The translations under genes were made by a program, and so were the position numbers. DNA of 60,000 nucleotides from contig NC_081409.1 of NCBI RefSeq assembly GCF_030272615.1, forward strand, positions 526,740,975 through 526,800,974, read 5' to 3'. This document shows, one piece after another, positions 26,101 to 38,100 of this stretch. This stretch comes from Cryptomeria japonica (Eukaryota; Streptophyta; Pinopsida; Cupressales; Cupressaceae). The number at the start of each line of letters is the position of its first letter. Position 1 is the stretch's first letter. The notes below the pieces were generated by a model. The model had not been told where the DNA came from and made no database searches. It saw only the letters and a program-made list of their open reading frames with translations.

Positions 26101-29100
26101 TTCCTTAGCAATGAATCTCTTTAAGCCATTCTGTATGGTTTTGTTTATCTCTTACTAAACTTCACACAGGATCCCAAAAACAGGCCTCTTCTCATATTTA
26201 TTTATATTGTTCCTCTGCTTTTTCCAGCTTAAGCCCTTATTTGGTTGCTCGATACCAACTTCTGCAGAACACCCTTTCTCTAAAGCTGTATTCCCCTATA
26301 TGCTCTGGCTCTTCTCTGTTTGCTCTGACACACCACTTTAAATCTGCACGATTGTGATATTTGCTATCAACACTCAACAATATTTTGCAGCAGTGCCACT
26401 ATCTCCCTATCAACCTACAGCTGTCATTCCATTCCAAAATCCAAATAAAAGCCTGCAGTTACTGTGTTTGCAGTTCACTCAGAGAAAAGAGACAGGACTC
26501 AAATAACAGAAAGTTGTTTCCTTCAATTCATACCAACCAAAAAGCAATCACTTTTCAAACCATCAACTTGTAAATCACTTATTGCAAGGAGTGAAAAAAA
26601 GTCTTCGATCCACAAATTCCACTGAATGCAAGCCCTCAGATTAAAAATGCAATTACTGTCCCAAGGGCCCCATTTCTTACTCTCTCTAATACCAACAACT
26701 GCTAAATTAACTATCCCACAACCAGGAGCATAAGATATTGCAGTAGACGTGTATGCCTTGAAATTACAGAACTACAGCTCATTCTCTCAAACTGAAAACA
26801 ACAACTGCAGTCTGCATATGACAAGCATCCTTACAGCTTGTGGACCCACCTTCTGTCCGACAAATAGTGCAATTGCAATGTATTTCCCTTTCTTCAATTT
26901 GGCAACATAAGGAGAAGCACCCACATAATTCAAATTTATAACTCTCGCTCTTTATGTTGTTTTTTAGCTTAGTTGATGCAGAGAACAGAGAAAAAATTAC
27001 ATAAATGAAATGATTTTGATTTTTCAAAAGCTTAAAGATATTTATTCATCGATTATTCTCTTTAAAGCAGAAACAAAGTGAAATGAATAGATTAATGTTA
27101 ATGAATGCTTCATGGTAGACGCGGGACTCTTGTTGAATGTTCTACAGTGTACAAATCTTAGATAGCAGATGGAAAAGAGAAACATTAATATTAAAAGATA
27201 AATCATATTATGAAAAAGTAAAACAATCTATAATAGTATACTTGAATTAGCTGCATGAATATTCTCGATGGTCAATGTACGTCCACTATGTCCTTGATTT
27301 GTCATGGACACCAATAGCCATATAGTTCTTGTCAGATGCACAAATGGGAATTGCTAATGAAACCTGTAAAATCCCTTGGAACAATATGTAGAGTTTAAAC
27401 TACAGAACTGACATCAAAAAGATCCCTAGTGAAATAGCTTGTGATTGCACTGATTTCCTTGCAACTGTTATATAATATGGTTCCCCTTTATCAATTTGAC
27501 TATTGTTGGATTGGTTGTCTACCAATGAGATAGTAACTCCTTGAACGTAATATAGATCAGCATAAGTTAAATATAATTCAACTGTGTAAGTTATGTGGTT
27601 AGTGAACTTGTTTGGACTGTGAATTCCCAGTCATTTCTAAATACACATGGCAGTTACCACTTTATAGTCATTCAATGTCTATGCTTAACTCTGTATTTGG
27701 ACCATTGCTGATTTAACAGCAAATTAATTTATTTATTTTTAAATTCACGTTGGTACTGGTAGGGAGCTATATGTGAAAACCAATTTTGCAAGTTCTGGTT
27801 TGAATTCAGGTTTGTTTTCACAGGTTCAGTTTGTAAAATCAGCCAAAAAATTGGGGTTGGGTTCATTTTGAATTTGTACTTACAAAAAGCCATATAAAAT
27901 CATTAATATATACATATTTTAACTTAAAAAACAAAAATAAGCTTAGTTAACCACATAACATGCATGTAATAAACAAAACAACCATAAAAATATTACTTTG
28001 ATATTAATTGGTCAAACTTAACCTTATAATTTATTTTAGTTTCTACCAGTTTTCATTACTTAAATATTAATGAATGTCACCAATTGTATTAAGTGATTAA
28101 CTCATTATCTCAACTTGAAATATATTAAAATGTAAATAATTTCAAATATTCAACTATGTTAATCCAAGTATTATATAAGACACTAATGTATATAACATAA
28201 AAAGGGACTAAGCTGAAATTAACCAAAATAAACAAAACTAGCATACCCACAACTATTCTTTCGGCTGGAGCTTATTTATTTATGCTAGTAATGCATATAT
28301 GGGAGCGTCTTTGAAATAAAGCAAAAAAAACTATACATACATATAAATATTTGATTATGTTAAAGAAAAAACTTTAATTATGTAATGAATATAACATACC
28401 ATACTTGTTATATCTTTAACTGCAATATAAAGATATTATCTTAACTATATATCTAATCATGTAGTTAATTTACGAGTACTAAATACTATTTTATTTACAA
28501 ATGCTTCTTAAATATGTAATATATAAAAATTTAAAATAAATATCAGTCAATATTTATATTAAGATATATCTTTAATTATGTAATGAATATAACATAATTA
28601 TTTACTATAAGTGAATAGCTATTTACTATTTTATTTACTAAAGTACATAACTAATTCATTAAAATTATTTATTTACTATATCTTACATAAAAAAACCATG
28701 CACACAAACAATAATTTTGGAGAGTTATTAAACTTTTCTATGTGGGCTATACACTTTATTTGTTTTGTATTTTTATTTTTGTATGTTGGTACTTTTCTAT
28801 TACACTCTACCTCTTGCAACTACTGTAATTATGCATCTCGGCTTAATAAAGTTAAATTATACTATTAACAAGACAGTGTATTTACAATTAAATAATTAAG
28901 TGTGAAAATACAAAACAAAAATTAGTGAGAGGAAAAAGGAAAAAAGGGTGGTAACATTAATAGCAGGGATTTAACTTAAAATTTAAAGTGTAGCTAAATC
29001 CTTTGATCATTCTTCCACCCATTCAATCCAAAGAGCTCTTTCCCTCAAATGTTTGTTCCAAGCATGCCTCACCATTCCTGATCATGTCTGTTCAAGCTGA

Positions 29101-32100
29101 GATCTTTGATAACACCTGCACATTCTTAGCAGTGCTGCCAGGCATGGTATAGATGAGATTGTCTTATTCTTTAACACAGGAAACCAAGATTAATGCTGGG
29201 TCATCAGCAGAAGTCCAAGCATCTCACACTCTTGACCTGCAACTGCTCTAGGTCATCATCAGAAACAACAGGCATTGGATGAAAAAGGATTTTAAAAATA
29301 TATAAGAAAATTAAAAATATGTTTTTGGGGGGGAGTTCGATGTGGGTTCTGCCATATTTTTTCTGGGTTTGCCTAGATTCAATCAAGATGAACCCACAGT
29401 GCTGGCAGCACCATGGCCAAATCCCCTTGTGCACTACTTCTAGATCCAGATTGGGTACAAACCGAACCGAGATCCAACCATATACCCTGATGAATTGACA
29501 AATTGTATACACACTTAGGTAACAAACATTTTACATGAACTAAATAAGATGTGCCTTATGTAGATTAACTTAATAGCTAGACTATATAAATGTACTAATG
29601 TGTACAAGTTCGATTAAATGAACAATTTGATAGTCTAGATGAGGTGTTTTATAATGTTTTTGAGCTGGATTTCAAACATAAATGACCTTGAAACATAAGA
29701 CACGTGTTTTGCAAAGAGGACAATGCCCTATGTAATGCTACAAAAAGGAATACTTGTCACATCTCATCATCACATGTTTTGCAAAGAGGACAATGCCCTA
29801 TGTAATGCTACAAAAAGGAATACTTGTCACATCTCATCATCTTTAGGTTTGATCATCATTCCCTTACAAACTTCAGACCACTGTACTACATCCCCATAAT
29901 CTCTCTATGAAATAGGCATCGCAAGAGGCGCTGGAAACTTATTTAAATTAGATTGGCTCAATATTTAAGTTTAACCAAATATTTCTTTTGGCTAGCACCA
30001 ATGTTCCACGGGGACACATCCCCCTCACCCAAAATTACACATTTCCAAGATGGGGACGTCGTTGAGACGCAGGGATGGGTAGGGGACATCCCCCCGCCTT
30101 CCCTTTGCTGCCAAGACGTCGGAGACTTGCAGGGGGAATCCAAACGTCTCTAGGATGTCCCGAGTACAAACAGGTATCCCTCGAACATCCTAGGGCGTCT
30201 CAAAAAAGCATTGTTTGTAGTAAAAAAAAAAAATCTCGGTTTTTGTGCCTAGGGTCAAACCCTAATGGCGCATGGGCCCCATCCAATCCCTCTAACCTTT
30301 ACAAATCCCTCCCAGATCCTCTTCTTTTCTCACATTTGGTTTTCTGATTTTTCCAACAGCTAGGTGAAGAGGAAAGAAAAGAGTGAGTGAAGGAAAGAGA
30401 TTAGGCTTTTGCAGGCTCAAGAGAGGTGACAAGGAGCAAGAAGAAGAAGAGGAGGAGGATTCTACACCAACTTGGAGAGATTTTCCATGCACAAGGTAGG
30501 TTTCTATGACTGTTTCTCCAGAAAAAATTGATTTTTTTTTGTTCTTTTTTGTAAATTCCATTTTCAAAATCTGATTTGATGTTGAATCTTGATGTCAAAA
30601 TGAAAAATGAACAATGTTACATTGAAAACAATGTATGTAACATTGTTATATTTTCATTTTGACATCAAGATTCAGCATCAAATTTAATATTTTATTTTCA
30701 AATTTGTTAAACTAGGCTGAAACTAGGCTGAAACTAGGCACTTAGAGAATTTATATTGTGAATTGCAGTATCGCAATGAGCTCTCATGACATGAGTGAGA
30801 ATGAGGTAGAGGTTCATTCTTATTGTAAAACTAAATCAGAATATGAACCTAAGACTGAGGGGGGTTACCATGGGGCTGATCTTGAAGCCCAAACTAGTTC
30901 CATGGCAAGTGTAGCAGCTAGTATAGAATGCCCATCTGCAATCTTGGCAAAGTATGCTAAGGGTCCTTATGATCGTAAGTCTACTCTCAAACAATTTGCT
31001 ACAAAATTACCAGGCATGGTGGCACAAGAGAGTGAAAATGCAACTTTTGTGGTCTAGAATGGTATGGCAGCATTACTAGAGTTAATGTACACCTGCTTTT
31101 TATTCAAGAAAAGGTGTGGAGATATGTTCCAAGGGGCAAACATCAAATATAGAGCTGAGGTCAACAAGCTTTGGGGTGTTCCTAGTGACACTGCAGCTAC
31201 AGCGCCTACTACTTTGTCTCATAGGACACATGTTTAGCAGAGCTAGCCACATGTTCAGTGCCAATGGCATCCCATTTCATGTAGCTCGATATCTTTATTA
31301 TAGGGAGATGATATCGATGGTGACAAGGGGAGGACCATCATATGTGCCACTAGGTGAAACCAAATTGAGAACCACGATCTTGGATAAGAACTATTCCAAG
31401 ATCAATGTTTTGATGGAGAAGATAAAGGAATGTTGGGTGCAAACTGGATGCAACATCGTCATGGATGAGTGGACGGACATTAGCCATCGTCCACTCATCA
31501 ATATCATGGTTACAAGTTCAAAGGACCCATACTTTCTTAAGGTAGTTGATTGTACAGGACATCACAAAGATGCTGATTTTCAGTTTGAAGTCCTCAAGAA
31601 GGCTATTGAGGAGGTTGGGCCACAAAATGTGGTCCATGTAATGATAGATGCAACACATGTGCAAAGCTGCGAGGAAACTTGTTAAGGCAGCCTACAAACA
31701 TATTTGGAGGACTCCGTGTTGTGTGCACTCAAGGACATGGGGAAGATTGAGTGGATTAAAGGAGTGGTCAGTGATGCTAGAGATGTGCAGATGTTTGTTT
31801 GCAACCACCACACTTCACATGCACTCTTCAGGAGCTTCTCTAAGGAGTTCTTGAAACCTATGGACACCAAACATGCATCCTATTTCATTCTCTTGGAGAG
31901 AACACTTGAGTTGCAAGAGTCACTGCAACTCATTGTTGTGACAACAAATTGGAATCGGCAGACCAAGTCCAAGACAGAGCAAGAAAGGAGGGTGACAAAA
32001 AGCGAAGAGTGATGTGTTTTGGAGTGATGTAAAATACATAGTTTCCACCATTGCTTCAATTTTCCAGGTCATCAAATTTGGGGATGGGGATGCACCTAAC

Positions 32101-35100
32101 CTTGGAAAAGTGTATGAGTGCATCGATTATATGCTTGACCAGGTGAAGGCTATTGTGCAAGTGAAGCACCCCACTTTAGCATTCCACAATGAACACATTC
32201 AGCTAATCATTCATCGGAGATGGGAGAGGCTAAACACTCCCTTGCATATGGCTGCCTATGTATTAAATCCTAAGTGGGACAAGACTGGGCCTGGTAGAGT
32301 TACACCGATATAGGATGTTGAGGTGAAGGTAGGGTTCTTTAGGTGCATTGCGAAGAGGTATGATGCTTTTGATGCCAACACGATTCGCACTGAGTGGACC
32401 AAATTTGCCACTCTTAGGGGTTATTGTGAAGTGGCCAAGGTGGATATGGCAACTATGGCAAAGGAGGAACCAGTTTTGTGGTGGAAATGCCATGGACCAA
32501 AATCTTTGACTACCACTCTAACCATTCATTTGCCATCTCAGGTTTCTAGTTCTTCAGCTGCTGAAAGAAATTGATCTACCTATAGCTTCATCCACTCTCT
32601 TAAGAGGAACAGACTTACCTCTAAGAGAGCAGAGAAGCTTGAGGTTGTACATAGTGCTTTGTGTCTCATTGACCACAAGACACTTGTGTAAAAAGAGTCT
32701 AGTAGCACAATGGGATGTAGAGCCAAAAGAGCCAGCACAGGTTGATAAGGATGCTACGACTTCAAATGTGGTTGGTGTTAGTTTGGCAGAGCTTGACCAT
32801 GAGGAGTCCAGTAGTTCTATTGATGAGGAGTTTGGGGATGATTAGAAGCCTCCCTTCACAACATTTTGACATTTTGTACTTAGTTTGATATCATGCTACT
32901 CATTGTAATCATTTTTATGATATTTTCAATATAATAAAAAAATCTCCAATTTGACATTTTGATTTGCCAAATTTTATTTAGTATTCAAGTATTTAAAATG
33001 AAAATCTTGAATCTTAATATTTAGTATTTGCAATCTTGCTATTTTACCAATTTGCCAAAGTTTCATTTGAAATGTTATTCTTATACATCTTTTCATAACT
33101 AATTTTTCAAATACTAAATGTATATCAGTACTGCCCCCCGCCGATGTCCCCAAACTTACGGCCTTGGTCCCCACGTCCCTGCGTCAAGAAACTCGGTGGA
33201 ACATTGCCTGGCACAGAAATAATCTTTACAATCAAGATTCTAGATTGCTTAGTGTTCACAACCATTCGCAATGCAAGGATGTTCCCCTAAATAAGAGAAC
33301 ATAAATTTGTGCTGTCTGTGTTTGGTGGTCCTGCCATCCATTGATTTAAGATAAGAAGGTGACACCAACAATCAAGAATTTATCTACAAATTTGTGCAAG
33401 GCCCAGAATAAAATTGCTAAGTAAGAAGTTACTGATCATCAACTCTGCAATTTACCCATCAAGAAGAGTTATTACCATTACCAAAGTTAGTATTTTATGA
33501 ATAAAAACTACACAAATCATCCATAGACAAGAGTCATCACCATTGGTAAAAAAACCTCTCTAATGCTTGAAATTGCATTCAACAAGCTCGCACATAGTGA
33601 TAACCAAACAAAGTTAATTTTCAAAAATACAGAACATGACAGCATATTTTGTTCAAGCAATGGACTGGCTTAAGAAATAAGTGGATGCAGCAACAGAAAT
33701 AGACAAACAACTTATCAGTGATGAATTTTCATATTGTGTTAGTAGTGCATTAATCAAGCCAATATAACTAAATCATATGGAGCAATAAATTTTCTGTTGT
33801 AGTGCCTCTTTTTCAGTTATCAGACAACCTTTCTTAATTTCTGTTCAATATACATGGTAAAATTTACAAAAATAATTTGATCACAAACTCTAGAGCATTT
33901 AATACAATTGTTGTCCCATACAGAAACTTTAGCAACTCATAAAATTCATTAAAATATAGCTTAAACTCTTGGCATCCGGAGTTTTAAAGAACTTATAATC
34001 ACTGTAACATCATAGCACATTTATCCTTGAGCAAATTCTCTGTTCTCAAACATTTAATTTAAAATATGATATCATAAAACACAGCAGCACCAAAAGTTCA
34101 TTGAATCTCCAACACAAACGTGAACTGTAATCACAGAAATCAAAATTACAGGTTAAAACAAACCAGCATCTCATTGCAGCATCAAAGACACAAGTAAAAG
34201 AGAATTCAAGATAAAGAAACATACACAACAACAGCTGACTTTGGTCGTGCTGCCGGAACTCGCTTTATAATTACACTTGTATTCTGTGGTACCAAGATGC
34301 TATCATCAATATACTCTGCAGTTTAATCACAGCATTTATATTAATGCCCACAAATGACCAGAATAAATCAATGTCATACAAATTATAACCAATAACCTTA
34401 GTAGCCATCATCGTAAAAAGACAATATACAAGATATTCAAATGGGAGTAAAAAGGAGAAAATACTACACAGAAAAGACAATATTCAGAATATTCAAATGG
34501 GATTTAAAAGGGAGAAAATATTACAGTAGAAAGGCAATATTCAGGATATTCAAAATGGATTGAAAAGGAGACAAATTACACGTGAACTTTTCAAGCAATT
34601 ATCCCAAACACGCAGAGCATTCGAGCATTCATAAAGAGTGTGAACCACATCGCAATAAGATGACCAACAACTCAGTTTACATTAGATGTAATAACATGTT
34701 CAAGACTAGGGCCTGTTCACCCTTGGAGCCAACCTGAGCCCAGTAATGTTCTCAATTATCCTTAATCAAAGAAAGATTGAAGAGAAAATTGATTAATGTT
34801 GACCCACTCTCAGAATAAACAGAGCCTATATGACATCTGACAAAAAAAGTATTTTCTTGAATGAGATAATCTCAAGTTGTTAAAACAAACAGGGTTCCAA
34901 AGCAATGCCCTGTGTTAGGAGACATAATAAAGTGTTGAAATAGATTAAAACACCACAATCAGCATGCTTGGTGCAGCATACCTCATAAAACAAAATTGAA
35001 TGCAAGTACTAAGCGAATTATTATTTGACAATCAAATAACCTTTGGTTGTGGCAACTAAGCAAAAGGTCACCCAAAAAATGAGAAAATTACCAAATCAGG

Positions 35101-38100
35101 AGAAATAATTATTTTTTGTCTAAATTGCCACTATCATGGGAATGGGTTCTCAAGTTCAAGGTACGGCAATTTTTTCTCATATATATATGTTGTAGCCATG
35201 GCAGCATTTTTGTCTAAATTGCCACTATCATGGGAATGGTTTCTCAAGTTCAAGGTATGGCAATTTTTTCTCCCATATATATATATATATATACATATTG
35301 ATGGTTAAATCATGGCAGCATTGTTGTAACCACCATGGTTTAAACTCCCACTGGACCATTGTGATCACAAGCATTGTGCCCTCATAGATCCATTGCGCTC
35401 ACAAGTTTGAACTTTCACATTGAAGCTGTTGCTGTTCATGCCAATGGCTTCATGCTCCAAACCTTCATTGGGCTTGTGTGCTTCCGGGCTTTGTGCCCTT
35501 GCTTGGCTATTGTTCTCACAAGTTTGGACAATCCACATTAATGCGATGCATTCATGCCCAAGATGAGGTACCCAATTTGTGACCTCACTTGGCTTGAGCC
35601 AAGCTAAAAATTCACATGGTATCAATCAAATAAAATAATAATTTACAATTTTTATAAGTAATAAATATATATAATAAAATTAATTAATAATATATATATT
35701 CGCAATAGCTATATAAATATATTACAAAATTAATGATTATAAGTGAAATATATATAATTTAAGTTTCAAGATATGATAATACATATTAATTATATATAAT
35801 ATATAATAAATAATTTATACCTTTATAAATAATAAATATATATAACTTATTAATGATATATGATCATAATAGCTATATAAATATATTAAAAGTTATAAAT
35901 ATAAGCATTTATATTACTTTGTATTATATAAATAATGAAATATATATAATTAGAATTTTATTATATATTTAAATATATAATAATATATATTGATTACATG
36001 TAATATATAATTATATTATAAATTTGTAATTTATTATTAATATATATTATTATGATATATTATAAATAATATATGTTATCATTATTAATAAAAAATTAAA
36101 TCCCCTTTAAAAGGAGAAGTCTACTTCAACCCTCTAATCAATTATTTCCATTCCAATCCATTCCATAAGTGATATGGGAGGGATCCTTCCTGTTACAAGT
36201 TGGAGCGCATGCCCTATCACTATCATTTCCCAGTATTTTAAAACATTTGTCCCTCCACCAACCGAATGATGGCCCAGTATTTTAAAACCATCTAGAAATT
36301 TACTCCTATACACAGGACCTTTTTGTTGTAATGTTTGAACCCCCTCATGATAGAAACTTTACTCTTAATGATTGGTTTTGGTTATGGGGAAAGCATTCAC
36401 TCCTCATGAAGCCTTGATTTTCAGATTAAAATCCTTTGAAATCTTTTAAAGTTCTCTCGATTTGGGTCAGACTTCCATACCTCCCTCTCCAGTTGTAAGT
36501 TGATTCTTGTTTTGCAGCAATTGGCAACTCCCCGCGAAAACTTTCATAAAGCAACATTTGCTTCCTATCATACTATTTTTACCTGTATTTTGGTTGAGCA
36601 AGAAATTTCAAAAGCCCTTCCATCAGATATTGTGCTAAAACTGGCAGATCACTCATAGAAGCAGCTTTTGGACTGTAGGTCTTGCTTTCTGTTGCCGCAG
36701 ATGCTTTAAAATAAGACATGTTGCTGCTGATAGTTCTAGAACCAATTGTAAACCTGCAAGCCAAACATCTTGGTAGATTTAAGCTCTTCCCCACCATTTA
36801 ACTTATCTGGGTTCTCTAAAGGAGTCCAAGATTTCTTAAAAGCCCTCTCAGATAAACACCGATATTTCAGGGGGCCCCAAGTAGTTCCCTTTTTGTCTTC
36901 TGAAAAGTTGAACAAGAAGGCTTCTTTGGTGAATGAAATTATTCCCCCTTCAGCTTATGTTGCAAAGGCTTCCTTGCTTCAATCATTATCTTCTGAGAGG
37001 CTTGTTTGGAGGATGCTGTTTCCTCTTCATTCCCTTTAGCTCAAACTATGGAGATTGTAAAACAGCCTTCAAATGATCCTTTAGTCAGCAGAATTTAAAG
37101 CTGTTGGTGCGACAAGATTTGGAATTTCCAAATGGAGTGGATTCGACAGTTGTTTCCAACCTGAGATCTGATAAAACTAAAAAATTTACTTTTCATGTGC
37201 TTCGATCTAGGGGTAATAAGGCAAAAGGTTAAGCTGCGATAATTGTTATCCAGCTTATTGTATCTATTTATGATTTATCATCTTTTCGCGCAGGAGCCCC
37301 AATAGAATCCTCCAACTAATTAATCAGAAATAAAAAGAACTAAACTAAAAGGTAACAATACAGAGGACCAATTGAAACAAAATTTCAGCAAAAGCAAACT
37401 GCACAATTCTGTCAAAGACTGAGTTTCTGACTTCAATGACTGGCAAGCAAGTCTGTCATGTGGAGATGGATGTTCCTGTGGCTACAGAATATGGTTCTCA
37501 TAGTCGCAACCATCATGGGGAACATTTGGCAATCTCTGGAAATCTCACTGATGTTTGCTGTGGGGACACAGCGATTGGAAGCAGTGCTGATGTCCGTATA
37601 GACTCAGATGAAGCCTAGATCTCCCATGTTGCGGATGGGGTAGTCGGGCCCTCCATTATTGGTAAGAAACTGTAGATTGAAACTGTCATTGATATACTGT
37701 GTCCAATTTTTGATATTTTTGAAAGACACTATTGTAACTCTTTTGAGAATATCAGAGCAAGGGTTCCAATCAAATCCCTCAATTTCAAGAAGTGCATAAA
37801 CTTACAACTCCAACTACATCTCAGCACAAACTAACGGTCTAGATTGTCACTTAGTCTGATTATTTTATGCAGGGGACACTTCAAGCGTTAAGTCAAACTC
37901 ATATTATATAGTACACAGCAAGCCCATTTTCCATAATAAGGTTTCACTGAAGATTATCCACAGCGGTTGTAAATTAAAGTGTCCCTTGCATGAAATTACC
38001 TAAAATTTATCGTAAATTAAGGTTAAACCAACGGTCCTTATGACGGTATTTCGTCGTAATATTCACCATTTAAAATGCAAAAGAATCCTTCTGAGAATCA

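Noticed and set aside
36579-36757. Minus-strand frame bounded by GCTTGCAG and CAG/GTAAAA, looking like an extra exon of the DWNN-RING gene
   Set aside because: Exons 1 and 2 join perfectly within a Glu codon to give a continuous DWNN domain, leaving no room for it. The plus strand of the same interval reads as a LINE ORF1 remnant, so this is an antisense shadow.
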